NCBI GenBank assembly: GCA_002294285.1
Contig: DBFL01000069.1
Coordinates: forward strand, 1-64,000
Source of the DNA: Candidatus Neomicrothrix sp. UBA881
GTDB lineage: Bacteria; Actinomycetota; Acidimicrobiia; Acidimicrobiales; MedAcidi-G1
DNA length: 64,000 nt
Direction: 5' to 3'
The notes under the pieces are model-generated. The model saw only the letters and a list, made by a program, of their open reading frames with translations. It ran no database searches and was not told the DNA's origin. The translations under genes were made by a program, and so were the position numbers. The number at the start of each line of letters is the position of its first letter. Within the stretch, counting starts at the first letter, position 1. This document shows, piece by piece, positions 36,574 to 45,664 of this stretch.

Positions 36574-37100
36574 TTTTTGTGGGAAGATCTGCCTGCAGGG
36601 CTATTTGCAAACATTTGCTCTGAATCAAACCCAATTCGACCATCAGTATCAGGAATTAATTCGATAACTACTCGGCCTGGAGTGTCTAAGTGTTCTACAA
36701 AAGCATCTTGTTGGCTTTTATTATCAGGTCTTACTTTCTCTGCTAAAGCCCTGTAAAACCAGTTGCGGATATTATCATCCTCGTAAATATTTACGGTTCC
36801 TCTGTACGTGACTGCCTGAGATATTCCAATATTTGTTCCTCTGCTTGATACTGCGATTGATGCTCTGGGTCTTTGCTCTAGAGCTGACACTCGTTTCCTG
36901 CGTCTAGTGCATGTGAGCCAAAAGTTTCCATTTTTTTCGACATAGTTCATCACGACTCCTATTGGGTCTCCAGATGAGTTGGTCCACATAAAAACACACT
37001 CAGTTTGTTTTTCGTGGAGTAATTGTTCACGTCTTTCATCAAGGGAAAACACTGAAACATCTTCATAGTTGTCGATATAACTTTCAGTATTTTTTTCCAA
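36570..37100 (-). CDS. Pyridoxamine-5'-phosphate-oxidase-like split-barrel flavoprotein
   Basis: A split-barrel FMN/F420-binding protein of about 176 residues. Barrel strands are visible in ECVFMWTNSSGDPIGVVMNYV, NFWLTCTRRRKRVSALEQRPRASIAVSS and AVTYRGTVNIYE. The start is uncertain: I chose TTG at 37100 because GGAG lies 5 nt upstream. A TTG at 37142 would run into the adjacent tRNA and a GTG at 37052 has no ribosome binding site. The family includes pyridoxamine oxidases, F420-dependent reductases and heme-utilisation proteins; cofactor and substrate are not evident. Convergent with the SnoaL-like gene, overlapping by 4 nt. Confidence 0.78.
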   Translation of the reverse strand: MEKNTESYIDNYEDVSVFSLDERREQLLHEKQTECVFMWTNSSGDPIGVVMNYVEKNGNFWLTCTRRRKRVSALEQRPRASIAVSSRGTNIGISQAVTYRGTVNIYEDDNIRNWFYRALAEKVRPDNKSQQDAFVEHLDTPGRVVIELIPDTDGRIGFDSEQMFANSPAGRSSHKN

Positions 37101-37130
37101 GAGTGCTCCAAAACAAGTTGAGTTCTTGAG

Positions 37131-37204
<74 letters not shown>

Positions 37205-37245
37205 TCGTTAGAGTATCGCGAGGTGGCCTTTTAGCCAACCAAAAC

Positions 37246-37992
37246 CTATCTTGCCGTATAACCAGCGTCTACAGGAACTATGGAACCGGTCATATAACTA
37301 GATTTTTCAGAAGCCAAAAATAGAACTACTTCCGCTATTTCTTCTGGTTCGGCTAATCGTTTCATTGGAATTGTCTCATCAGCTAGCTTTTGAAGTTCAT
37401 CAACTGTTGGAGGTTTTTCTCTACCAGATCTAATCATTGGAGTGTTAACTTCACCTGGTGCTACTGCATTTACTCTTATTCCGTCTTCCGCATGTTCTAG
37501 TGCTAAAGCTCTTGTAAGTTGATGTACCGCTCCTTTTGAAACGCAGTATGCAGTTACTCCAGCTCCAGCAACATCTCCCCATATAGAGCCAAAATTGACG
37601 ATTACTCCTGACTTTTTATCGGTCATGTGGCGGAGTGTTGCGCGGCACATGAAGAAAACGCCGTCGACATTGACTTCCATAATTCTTGACCAATTGTCGT
37701 CGTTTGTATCTAAGGCGTCAGCACGCAAAATGATTCCAGCGGCATTGATCAAAATGTCAACCTGACCTTCGTTTTTGACGATTGAATCAATTGTTGAGTT
37801 GCAAAACTCTGGGTTTGAAACATCGCCAATAAAAATCTCTGCGCCTGTTTTTTTAGCGATTTCCTTTGCGCCGCCTTTATCAATATCAATTAGTTTAACT
37901 TTCGCTCCAGCTGACGCTAAAGCATGCACGGTCGCTGCTCCCATTCCAGACGAACCACCTGTTACCACCGCTACTTTGTCTGTAAAGCTCAT
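37246..37992 (-). CDS. Short-chain dehydrogenase/reductase (classical SDR)
   Basis: A 248-residue classical SDR. The cofactor motif is VVTGGSSGMGAATVHAL, followed by Asp in KLIDIDKGG, which favours NAD, then NAAG in INAAGII. The catalytic Ser is in VNFGSIWGD and the Tyr-Lys pair in YCVSKGAVH. The C-terminal SSYMTGSIVPVDAGYTAR is typical of 3-oxoacyl reductase-like enzymes. Its start overlaps the stop of the upstream SDR by 4 nt, so the two SDRs are an operon. The substrate is unknown. Confidence 0.88.
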   Translation of the reverse strand: MSFTDKVAVVTGGSSGMGAATVHALASAGAKVKLIDIDKGGAKEIAKKTGAEIFIGDVSNPEFCNSTIDSIVKNEGQVDILINAAGIILRADALDTNDDNWSRIMEVNVDGVFFMCRATLRHMTDKKSGVIVNFGSIWGDVAGAGVTAYCVSKGAVHQLTRALALEHAEDGIRVNAVAPGEVNTPMIRSGREKPPTVDELQKLADETIPMKRLAEPEEIAEVVLFLASEKSSYMTGSIVPVDAGYTAR

Positions 37993-38735
37993 TTTGATTC
38001 CTTTGATGTGAACTGCATGCCTCCATAGGTTTGTTCTGTTGGTTGAAGTTCTATCCGATTAACATTTACGTGTTGAGGAACGTTTAGTGAATAAATGATT
38101 GCTTGAGCTATCTCTTCGCTGGTCACTTCCTTTATCCCAGAATCCTTTTTTCTTTTTATAAGTTCGGGGTCATCGATTGCAGCATCATAAAATTCTGTGC
38201 TTACTCGACCGGGACAAATTTCAGTAACACGAATGCCTGTACCTTGAAGTTCTAGACGCAAATCCATCGATAGAACATGCATCGCTCCTTTAGTCGCCCC
38301 GTATAAAGAAGAAGCTAGGGGATACAAGCCTGCCATAGAGCCAATATTTATAACGTGTCCTCTTTTGCGTTCGATCATGCCGGGGAGAACGGCTCTCACA
38401 GCATGTACCGCTGCTTTCACATTCGTATCGATGGTTGTGTCGATATCCTCATAGCTTGCTTCTACTAGTTGGCCATACCCTCTTCCTACGCCAGCATTGT
38501 TGATCAAAACGTCAACTTCAATTTTCTCCAACAAATCAGTGAACGCTTTAGAATCGCAAACATCCATAGTGTGGACTAAACAACCTGAGGTTGAAGACAG
38601 ATCTTCTAATCTTTCTGTTCTTCGAGCAATCGCATGGACATTGAGGTCTTCTTGACTGAGGCATCGTGCAATAGCTTCTCCAATGCCACTAGAAGCTCCT
38701 GTAACTACAACGTTTTTATAATCATTAATTGTCAT
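37989..38735 (-). CDS. Short-chain dehydrogenase/reductase (YdfG-like)
   Basis: A 248-residue SDR with VVVTGASSGIGEAIARCLSQ, Arg residues after the second strand (AIARRTERL) that favour NADP, NNAGVG, the Ser in INIGSMAG and the Tyr-Lys pair in YGATKGAMH. The shape resembles YdfG-type 3-hydroxy acid/serine dehydrogenases, but I would not fix the substrate. It precedes the other SDR with a 4-nt overlap. About 110 nt separate it from the divergent coiled-coil gene. Confidence 0.88.
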   Translation of the reverse strand: MTINDYKNVVVTGASSGIGEAIARCLSQEDLNVHAIARRTERLEDLSSTSGCLVHTMDVCDSKAFTDLLEKIEVDVLINNAGVGRGYGQLVEASYEDIDTTIDTNVKAAVHAVRAVLPGMIERKRGHVINIGSMAGLYPLASSLYGATKGAMHVLSMDLRLELQGTGIRVTEICPGRVSTEFYDAAIDDPELIKRKKDSGIKEVTSEEIAQAIIYSLNVPQHVNVNRIELQPTEQTYGGMQFTSKESK

Positions 38736-38848
38736 TCCTAATAACCGTAGAGGTGAAAAGGGAATCCGACAATAAGTTAAACATTCAACCTTTTAATGTT
38801 TTCAGTTGAGAAAAACTTATATTCATTAGTAGCTACTACGATCTAACT

Positions 38849-39265
38849 GTGGGAAAAAAAGCAAAAAGGTTTAGAAACTCTTCAAATATCACGAAACTTG
38901 ACATACCTGATGATGCAAATCAGGTTTTGCTTGACTTAGTGAACGGGATTCGTAATCTTGAAGAAAGGGTCTCTACGCTGGAACAGAATTTCGATGTTCT
39001 CGGAACTGGTGCTTCTTCAGCTGATGAAGACGCGATACTAGAAACTCAGCTTCATGTGGCGAGACTTTCAGCCGAGCTTTCCCGTTTGACTATAGAACTA
39101 AGAGGAAAAATTTCTGTTCTGGGCACTAATGCTGGAATGGAATTTGAGGAAGAAGTAATGTCTCCAGCTCTTGATGGCGACGAAGCATTCAATGATTTAG
39201 CTGCAGACTCTCCTGTGAGAAAACAAAATGAGAAAAAAACAGGCGGCTGGCAGCCTCTAAATTAA
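38849..39265 (+). CDS. Uncharacterised coiled-coil protein
   Basis: I do not recognise this 138-residue protein. It has a basic N-terminus (GKKAKRFRNSS), a heptad-rich helix from about residue 25 to 50 (VLLDLVNGIRNLEERVSTLEQNFDVL), a second helix with LHVARLSAELSRLTIELRGKI, and an acidic, disordered tail ending in KTGGWQPLN. There is no signal peptide or membrane segment. The start is a GTG at 38849 without an obvious ribosome binding site. Its stop is 6 nt from the convergent UPF0182 gene. Confidence 0.65.
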   Translation: MGKKAKRFRNSSNITKLDIPDDANQVLLDLVNGIRNLEERVSTLEQNFDVLGTGASSADEDAILETQLHVARLSAELSRLTIELRGKISVLGTNAGMEFEEEVMSPALDGDEAFNDLAADSPVRKQNEKKTGGWQPLN

Positions 39266-39271
39266 TTACTT

Positions 39272-42235
39272 TTAAGAAGCTTCTGCAGCTAAAACGTTAA
39301 CTAGTTCTTGGATTTGAGCTTGTAGTCGGCCGAACTCTTCCCAATCTGCGGGATCATCTGCCAGAGCTAAAGCTGAAGCTTTTTGCAAACGATCTATTTC
39401 TGAAATGATTTCAGCTACGTTACCGGAAATATCTGAAGTGTTTATCTCAAGTTGAGATTCATTCTGAGAATCAGTTTCGTTAACTTCTACTTGTACACCT
39501 GTATTCTTTCCACCACCTATTCCTTCAAATAATTCTGACAGTGAAGAATTCGTCAGAGTTTCAAGTGCATCCTGTAATGAATCTGCCATTACTACGTCTT
39601 CTCCTACAGCTACAATCACCTGAACTAACTCTGGGACAGTGCTGTCACCTTCAGCTTGCACATAAAGAGGTCGAACATAAAGTATTGAATCCTCTATTGG
39701 CACCAGTAAAAGTTCTCCAAACAAGACTGTTGAACCACGTTGACTTAACAAAGTTTGGAGACTGGCCACTTCTTCATCATTTCGAATTCTCTCCTCAGCT
39801 AGAGCTGGGCCATCAAAGTTTGATGAAGGAGGTCTATATACAGCCAATTTTCCATAATTATCTTTATCACTTCTCCCGACAATGAAAGCTGCAAGCTCTT
39901 TGCGTGTGTCTTCCTCATCAAGAGGAACAAAAGCTCGCAAGATTACATATTCAGCATTGTCGGAATCGGGCAATTCAACAATTGTTCTGTATGGGGACAT
40001 TCTCATGTCTCTGCTGCCAATTCGAATACCCTGTTCATTTACAATTGCTAAATTCGCTGCACCTTCACCGGTTCTTCCAGGATCTTGCGAAACTGCCCAT
40101 TCTGCTGCCCTTTGGTAGAAATTCTCTGTGTCTTCAACGTGATATTTACCCCAAAGTTCTGTTTGTACGCGGAATAGGTCTTCTGGGTAACGAATGTGAT
40201 CGAACAAAGAGGCAGGCAGTTCATCCATTGGTTTAAATAAACCTTCAAAAGCTTTTTGATAAGCATTTATTAGAGGGTCCTCTTGGTCAACCACATAGAA
40301 AACGACTTCCCCTGTAAAAGCGTCAACTGTTGCTTTAACTGAATTTCTAACATAATTAAAACTGTGGCGAAGTCCGCTTTTTCTCGGCAGTTCAGCTACA
40401 GGTGCATTTTGAGCGTAGGGGTAACGGTCCGTTGTTGTATAACCATCTACCACATAAATAATGCGACCTTTATCTAATACTGGATAGGGATCAGCATCAA
40501 AATGTAAGAACGGAGCTAATTTTTCTACTCTGCTGCGAACATCTCTAACGAACATGACTTTGGAATCTTCAGTTACGAAATTTGAAATAAGAGGCTCAAT
40601 CTGACCGAAACGTAGAGCAAAGGCGATCCTTCGGAACAAAGAACCCATGCCCACACCACCATCTCCACCCAAATCTTCATATCTAACCGCAAGTGTCTGC
40701 TGATTCTCGTCGGTGTAATCAACTTCGTTACGACTGGCTCCCAACACTGCATAACCATCTAAGTTTTCACCCACGTATATTTGAGGACGATCAAGAACTA
40801 CTTCCATTGACTCATCGATGGCCACTGGCAAATCACCGATCAAGAAATCAGGATCACCGGAACCTTTTACTCTTGAAACAGGCGCCAAAGCCAGTCCATA
40901 ACCATGTGTGAAGGCCACATGTTGATTTTCCCAAGAACGAGTTTCGTTTAGATTAAGCTCTCTTGCTCCAAGAAGAACCTGTGTTGTTTCTCCGTTAACT
41001 TCGTATCGGTCCGTATCTAATATTTCAGAGAACCTGTAAAACTCTCTTTCCCCTTGAAGACGATCAAAAGTTGCTTGAACTACTAGTGGGTCCAAAATTC
41101 GAATATTTCTAACTGTCTCAGAGTTATTTCTTAAATCCTCTGAAGTAATACTGTTATCAAAATCTGTTAACTGAATCTCATCAATCGAATCCAGTCCATA
41201 CGCTTCTCGTGTCGCAAGAATATTTCTCTCTATATAAGGAGCTTCCTTTTCTGATTCAGCTGGTTCAACACGGAAGTTTTGTATTACCGCTGGGTAAATA
41301 CTTCCAACTATCACTGCAACAAATGCCCATAAACCGACAGCAAGTGTTGGTAAAACCCATCCTCGTCTACGAATATTTACAACTAAAAGCACTACTGCTA
41401 ACAACGAAATTAGAATTAGTAGATTTGTAGCAGGGAGCTGAGCTTTTACATCTGTGTAGGTGGCACCGTCAACTGCACCTCTACTAGACGTTGTTAACTC
41501 GTATCTCGCTAACCAATAGTTGGCAGCTCTAACTAAAGCTATAAATGCAAGCAGTACTGATAAATGAGCTTTAACTTGTGGTGTTACTCGCTCTCCTAAA
41601 GTTTGGAACCTTATTCCGCCGTTTAGATAGTGAGTGATTGTGGTAAAAATTAATGTCACTAAAAGAGTGCCAAACACCCAATCGACAACAAAGTTGTAGA
41701 AAGGTAACTGGAAAATATAGAAACCTATATCTTTATCAAACTGAGCATCATTTACCCCTACATCTACTTTGTTTGTAAATAAAAGCCAGTCTTGCCATTT
41801 ATCCGAAACTCTTAATCCGGCTATTAGAGCAAAAAAAGCGGAAAAAAGTATCCGTAAAAGTCGGTCTCTTTTACCTATAAAAGTGTGGTAGTGGACCAGC
41901 AGATCTTCTTCTGGCCCTGCGGGTCTTATTTTTGGAGCTAAACGCTGAGCGATCGTCAGATTTCCGAAAAGAATCAAGAAAAATAGAAGCATGAATATCA
42001 ATACAAGAACTACCTGAGCCCCTATCACTGCTTTGAAAACATCACCTTGACCTAGAGAATCAAACCATAGAAAATCCGTATAAAAACCGGCTAATCCTCT
42101 TAATGACAGGAGTAGAAAGAGACCAACTGCGATTACTCCAAAGGCAATTAATCTAAATCGGCCTACTGGACTTCGTCGTCCTCGTCGAGGCAAAACTCTT
42201 GGCCGCGGAGGAGGTGGAGCGTCTTCAGGTTGCAT
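39272..42235 (-). CDS. UPF0182 family large membrane protein
   Basis: A 987-residue protein of the UPF0182 family, widespread in actinobacteria and of unknown function. Residues 1-30 are basic and proline-rich, then about seven transmembrane helices fall in the first 310 residues, followed by a large domain containing ENQHVAFTHGYGLALAPVS and the tail SEIDRLQKASALALADDPADWEEFGRLQAQIQELV. The order UPF0182 then YlbL-type protease matches what I recall for Mycobacterium tuberculosis (Rv3193c, Rv3194c). About 90 nt separate it from the protease gene upstream on the same strand. Confidence 0.92.
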   Translation of the reverse strand: MQPEDAPPPPRPRVLPRRGRRSPVGRFRLIAFGVIAVGLFLLLSLRGLAGFYTDFLWFDSLGQGDVFKAVIGAQVVLVLIFMLLFFLILFGNLTIAQRLAPKIRPAGPEEDLLVHYHTFIGKRDRLLRILFSAFFALIAGLRVSDKWQDWLLFTNKVDVGVNDAQFDKDIGFYIFQLPFYNFVVDWVFGTLLVTLIFTTITHYLNGGIRFQTLGERVTPQVKAHLSVLLAFIALVRAANYWLARYELTTSSRGAVDGATYTDVKAQLPATNLLILISLLAVVLLVVNIRRRGWVLPTLAVGLWAFVAVIVGSIYPAVIQNFRVEPAESEKEAPYIERNILATREAYGLDSIDEIQLTDFDNSITSEDLRNNSETVRNIRILDPLVVQATFDRLQGEREFYRFSEILDTDRYEVNGETTQVLLGARELNLNETRSWENQHVAFTHGYGLALAPVSRVKGSGDPDFLIGDLPVAIDESMEVVLDRPQIYVGENLDGYAVLGASRNEVDYTDENQQTLAVRYEDLGGDGGVGMGSLFRRIAFALRFGQIEPLISNFVTEDSKVMFVRDVRSRVEKLAPFLHFDADPYPVLDKGRIIYVVDGYTTTDRYPYAQNAPVAELPRKSGLRHSFNYVRNSVKATVDAFTGEVVFYVVDQEDPLINAYQKAFEGLFKPMDELPASLFDHIRYPEDLFRVQTELWGKYHVEDTENFYQRAAEWAVSQDPGRTGEGAANLAIVNEQGIRIGSRDMRMSPYRTIVELPDSDNAEYVILRAFVPLDEEDTRKELAAFIVGRSDKDNYGKLAVYRPPSSNFDGPALAEERIRNDEEVASLQTLLSQRGSTVLFGELLLVPIEDSILYVRPLYVQAEGDSTVPELVQVIVAVGEDVVMADSLQDALETLTNSSLSELFEGIGGGKNTGVQVEVNETDSQNESQLEINTSDISGNVAEIISEIDRLQKASALALADDPADWEEFGRLQAQIQELVNVLAAEAS

Positions 42236-42327
42236 TGCTAAGTTCTTCCATTAATTGAACCAAATTCTTCTCTCACTCTTTAATCTTACAAGCCACCTTA
42301 TTGGGGAAATATGTGAAAAATTGAATT

Positions 42328-43371
42328 TTAGTACTCTGGTAATTCCAGAGAATCCCCGTTCCCGCCCATCTCAGCGAGAACTAGTAAAGCGTCATTTAAG
42401 TCTGAGACACCTTCTATATGCATTTCACCAGCATGTTTTAAAGCTTTTTCTAAGGAGTTCTCAGGAACCAAAAATATATCTATCCCTGCATCTCGTGCAG
42501 TAATAGTTTTTTGTTCAACTCCACCTACGGGACCTATGTTTCCTTCGAGGTCTATTGTCCCTGTTGTAGCTACCTGAAGTCCCCCTGTTAGTTCTCCAGG
42601 AGTTAACACGTCTAAGACGGCCAGGGTAAGAGCCAGTCCAGCTGAATTACCCCCAATTCTTCCTGTGTTAACCAAAACTTGCACTGGTAGATCATTGTTG
42701 TCTTCCAAACGGGTTTGGGGTGCTATGCCAAGAAATCCCATCGATGGGTCATCTTTTCGTGAACCAAGTTCAATGGAAATTTCTCTAGATTCAGATCCGT
42801 CTATTTCCTCTAAATCTAGGTTTATTAAATCTCCCGGTTTATATTTTTTAATTTCAACAATTAAATCTTTATCAGTAGAAACCTTTTTCCCATTAACTGC
42901 AACGATCACATCGGATGTATTTAAAACCCCTTCTGATGGTCCTTCTACTGCTGCAATTCCCACTCCTGTAGCTGTGTATGGCTCTAAACCTAAATGACTT
43001 AAAGCAACTGAAACGGCAATTGATTTCGAAACTCTCATTAACTCAAAATTGAAAGTTTGATTTTCATCTCTATTTCTTGTGCCCAATATGGCGTCTTCAT
43101 TTATTAAATGAACAGAATCTTTCAATGTCCCTTCGATGAATTCCCAACCATTTATCGACGCGTCTTGTTTAATTGTCGTGAAATGAATATCACCTGCAGG
43201 TTCAAAACCTTCACCTTTTGAAACAACTATTCGACTGGATAGTTCATTAACAGACCCTGGTTTGAAAGCAAAATAAGGAAGCCGAATAAAAGTCATTGAT
43301 ACTAAGAACCCAATTAAAAGAAAGAATAGAATCCCTGTTTTCCATTTTTTTGAAAGTTTTTTACTCATCAA
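42328..43371 (-). CDS. YlbL-type PDZ and Lon (S16) protease, membrane-anchored
   Basis: A 347-residue protein with one N-terminal transmembrane helix (residues 13-29), a PDZ domain at about 130-200 (VGIAAVEGPSEGVLNTSDVIVAVNGKKV) and a C-terminal Lon-type protease domain. The catalytic dyad is Ser243 in GNSAGLALTL and Lys288 in GVEQKTITARDAG. It lacks an ATPase domain, so it would act on accessible substrates outside the membrane. The neighbouring UPF0182 gene is downstream on the same strand. A perfect A/T palindrome lies 45 nt upstream of its start. Confidence 0.92.
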   Translation of the reverse strand: MMSKKLSKKWKTGILFFLLIGFLVSMTFIRLPYFAFKPGSVNELSSRIVVSKGEGFEPAGDIHFTTIKQDASINGWEFIEGTLKDSVHLINEDAILGTRNRDENQTFNFELMRVSKSIAVSVALSHLGLEPYTATGVGIAAVEGPSEGVLNTSDVIVAVNGKKVSTDKDLIVEIKKYKPGDLINLDLEEIDGSESREISIELGSRKDDPSMGFLGIAPQTRLEDNNDLPVQVLVNTGRIGGNSAGLALTLAVLDVLTPGELTGGLQVATTGTIDLEGNIGPVGGVEQKTITARDAGIDIFLVPENSLEKALKHAGEMHIEGVSDLNDALLVLAEMGGNGDSLELPEY

Positions 43372-43416
43372 CCTGTTAACTATTTTTCATTAGATCTATA
43401 GGACTTATTAGACTCT

Positions 43417-43433
43417 ACAATTTTCAAAATTGT
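43417..43433. promoter_or_regulatory. Perfect 8+1+8 palindrome followed by T-run, in a divergent region
   Basis: ACAATTTT, a central C, then AAAATTGT, followed by six T on the plus strand. It looks like a weak hairpin plus T-tract, but both flanking genes point away from it, so a terminator makes little sense. A regulatory or curved promoter element for ylbL is more likely. Confidence 0.35.
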
Positions 43434-43506
43434 TTTTTTAAATTCCTGAATGCAATTGTCTTTACTGTCATGATTAAATTACGACAGGACCTCTAAAGGA
43501 ATTCAA

Positions 43507-43791
43507 ATTTTTTACAAATTACGTCAAATTCTCAGCTCACCTATTCCTCCGGATGGTAAAACTGAACGGGCTGTCGATAATGGATGGACACCTATAGCTC
43601 GATTAGGGATTTGGTTTCAACCCCCACGACGGATAGTTGTAGGTAAGTCCGCAAAAATTCGATGGTGGCACAGATTAAGATCTCTTATTCTTCTTGGGGC
43701 TTTTGTGATTATCGGTGGAATTATTTTGGCGTCGTTTGTCGGGTTGATTATTTTCGCCGGAGGCTTTCTTTTAGAACAGGCAATTGGTTGA
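43507..43791 (+). CDS. Small membrane protein with no canonical start codon
   Basis: An open frame of about 94 codons ends in a TGA that overlaps the HEAT-repeat ATG by 1 nt (TGATG). It encodes a soluble basic N-terminus (YKLRQILSSPIPPDGKTE, then PPRRIVVGKSAKIRWW) and a long C-terminal hydrophobic segment (SLILLGAFVIIGGIILASFV), so it looks like a real tail-anchored protein. No ATG, GTG or TTG occurs in frame before the membrane segment. AAAGGA at 43495-43500 is well placed for an ATT start at 43507. A start-codon mutation, frameshift or sequencing error could also explain this. Confidence 0.5.
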   Translation: MFYKLRQILSSPIPPDGKTERAVDNGWTPIARLGIWFQPPRRIVVGKSAKIRWWHRLRSLILLGAFVIIGGIILASFVGLIIFAGGFLLEQAIG

Positions 43792-44423
43792 TGAACAAAA
43801 ATCTATCAAACCGCCAAAAAGCTATCATTGCTGGTTTCTCTGGAAATCATGAATTAGCAGAGTCTTTATTAGATGATGAAGATCCTAAGGTGAGAACTGC
43901 AGCCATAAGTTCATTAGAAAAACTAGGCAAACTCCCAAAAGAAATATTGAACAAACATTTATCTGATACCTCTTCTGAAGTTCGTAAAAGAACGCTTGAA
44001 CTACTAGCAAAAAGATCTGAACCTTTGCCCCTTTCTACACTTCAAGATAAGGATCCACTGGTTTTAGAAACAGCATGTTGGGTAGCTGGTGAAAAAAACA
44101 AGCCTTCTACCGAAATAGTTAACCAACTTTGTTCGATTGCTAGTGACCACGAAGACCAACTTTGCAGAGAAGCCGCAGTTGCTGCTCTCGGAGCAATAGG
44201 TTCCCCTTTAGGTCTTGAAACTGTACTAGCTGCCCGTAAAGATAAACCGGCTATAAGGAGGAGGGCGACAATTGCTTTAGCGGCTTTTGATGATCCAAAA
44301 GTTGAAAACGCTCTTAAAGAATCCCTAAATGATAGAGACTGGCAAGTGCGACAGATAGCTGAAGATTTACTAGATTCAAAACGGGTTATCATCCCTGTTG
44401 AAATTGGTCCTCGTTCTAGCTAG
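43791..44423 (+). CDS. HEAT-repeat protein
   Basis: A 210-residue all-helical protein made of about five HEAT or PBS-lyase-type repeats. Repeats are visible in SLLDDEDPKVRTAAISSLEKLGKL, HLSDTSSEVRKRTLELLAKRS, LCREAAVAALGAIGS, IRRRATIALAAFDDPKV and LNDRDWQVRQIAEDLLDS. Such solenoids bind protein partners and have no enzymatic role of their own. The start at 43791 overlaps the stop of the small membrane protein, indicating coupled translation; an in-frame ATG at 43662 would only add a meaningless extension. Convergent with mreB, 4 nt apart. Confidence 0.82.
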   Translation: MNKNLSNRQKAIIAGFSGNHELAESLLDDEDPKVRTAAISSLEKLGKLPKEILNKHLSDTSSEVRKRTLELLAKRSEPLPLSTLQDKDPLVLETACWVAGEKNKPSTEIVNQLCSIASDHEDQLCREAAVAALGAIGSPLGLETVLAARKDKPAIRRRATIALAAFDDPKVENALKESLNDRDWQVRQIAEDLLDSKRVIIPVEIGPRSS

Positions 44424-44427
44424 TTAA

Positions 44428-45432
44428 CTAACGTCTGGCTTCCATGAACATTGCGCGCATTGCATCAAAATCTTCAACAAGTTGACCTGCCCCCAACACC
44501 ACACATTCCATTGGTGAATCTGCATGAACGACCGGAACTCCGGTTTCATTTGAAATTCGACTTGCCAAACCTCGCAAAAGACTTCCTCCTCCTACAAGGT
44601 TAATTCCACTGGTTAAAAGGTCCTGAGCCAGTTCTGGTGGGGCTTTGCCCAAGCAAGTCACCGCCGAGGCTACCATCGCTGAGACCGGCTCTTCGATAGC
44701 TGTCCTAATTTCTGTGGGATGTAGAACAACTGTCTTAGGCATTCCAGTAAACATTTCTCTGCCGCGTACTTCTGCTCTGCCCTCACCGGGAGTTTCTGCG
44801 GCAGATCCAACAGTCCATTTGATTTCTTCAGCTGTTCTCTCACCAATAGCTAATCCGTATTCTCTCCTTACATAACTTTGAATCGCAGCATCAATATCGA
44901 AAGACCCAACGCGTATGGCCTCTATCTCAACTATTCCTCCTAGAGAGAGCAATGCTGTTTCAGAAGTTCCACCTCCAATATCGACTACCATGCTTCCAAA
45001 AGCTTCACTTATAGGCAGATTGGCACCAATGGCAGCTGCTAAAGGTTGTTCGATTAGTTGTGCATCTGAAGCACCCGCACGGCGACAGGCTTCAGTCACT
45101 GCACGCCTTTCGACTGGGGTTATGGCAGACGGCACACAGATAACCACTCGTGGTTTATTAAAGCGACTCACTCCTGCTCTTTGGAGAATCAAACGAACCA
45201 TTCTTTGAGTTATGTCGAAATCTGTAATCGCTCCTTTACGAAGTGGACGATGTGCGACGATATGGGCTGGCGTTCTTCCTATCATGTTCCAAGCATCTGA
45301 GCCCATCGCTAAAACCTCACGGTTATTTTCATTCAAAGCAATCACCGATGGTTCTGCTAGAACTATTCCTTCACTGCGCGCGTAAACCAAAGTATTTGCT
45401 GTACCAAGGTCAATCGCTAAATCTCTAGCCAC
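44428..45432 (-). CDS. mreB: MreB/Mbl-like bacterial actin
   Basis: A 334-residue actin-fold protein that would polymerise with ATP under the membrane and direct cell-wall elongation. Seen motifs are phosphate 1 (AIDLGTANTLVY), the connect and adenosine regions (VVDIGGGTSETALLSLGG, INLVGGGSLLRGLASRI), and conserved AVTEACRRAGA and EQPLAAAIGA. mreC, mreD and rodA are not adjacent; the gene instead ends a run of moaE, a small membrane protein and mreB. It implies rod-like growth or another MreB role, as in sporulating actinobacteria. Confidence 0.92.
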   Translation of the reverse strand: MARDLAIDLGTANTLVYARSEGIVLAEPSVIALNENNREVLAMGSDAWNMIGRTPAHIVAHRPLRKGAITDFDITQRMVRLILQRAGVSRFNKPRVVICVPSAITPVERRAVTEACRRAGASDAQLIEQPLAAAIGANLPISEAFGSMVVDIGGGTSETALLSLGGIVEIEAIRVGSFDIDAAIQSYVRREYGLAIGERTAEEIKWTVGSAAETPGEGRAEVRGREMFTGMPKTVVLHPTEIRTAIEEPVSAMVASAVTCLGKAPPELAQDLLTSGINLVGGGSLLRGLASRISNETGVPVVHADSPMECVVLGAGQLVEDFDAMRAMFMEARR

Positions 45433-45433
45433 T

Positions 45434-45664
45434 TCAATCTTCGCGTTCTGTTTGAGGCCTTAAATTATCTTCATGACCAATCACTCTTATGCCGTCTGGA
45501 TTTTGCATCCTTCTGGGTTTAGCTTTTGAAGAATTTCGCAAAAGATTTTGGACCTCAGCAGGAGTTGTGGAACGATTTCTAGGACGTGTAATCAACCAAA
45601 GAACAACTGAACCTATAAGAGCTATCACTACAGTTCCTATTAAAAAAATCAGATTTATATTCAT
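45434..45664 (-). CDS. Small single-pass membrane protein
   Basis: A 76-residue protein with one N-terminal transmembrane helix (LIFLIGTVVIALIGSVVLWLI) and a basic then acidic cytosolic tail ending in RPQTERED. I do not recognise the family. It overlaps the moaE stop by 4 nt and ends 1 nt before the mreB start, so it is translated with both. Position suggests a membrane partner or anchor for MreB, but nothing in the sequence shows that. Confidence 0.75.
   Translation of the reverse strand: MNINLIFLIGTVVIALIGSVVLWLITRPRNRSTTPAEVQNLLRNSSKAKPRRMQNPDGIRVIGHEDNLRPQTERED

Noticed and set aside
43417..43439. Rho-independent terminator
   Set aside because: Both neighbouring genes are transcribed away from this site, and the stem is almost all A/T.
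43662..44423. Longer version of the HEAT-repeat protein starting at ATG 43662
   Set aside because: The extra 43 residues have no repeat character and overlap the membrane ORF in another frame; the ATG at 43791 overlaps that ORF's stop, which is a more natural start.
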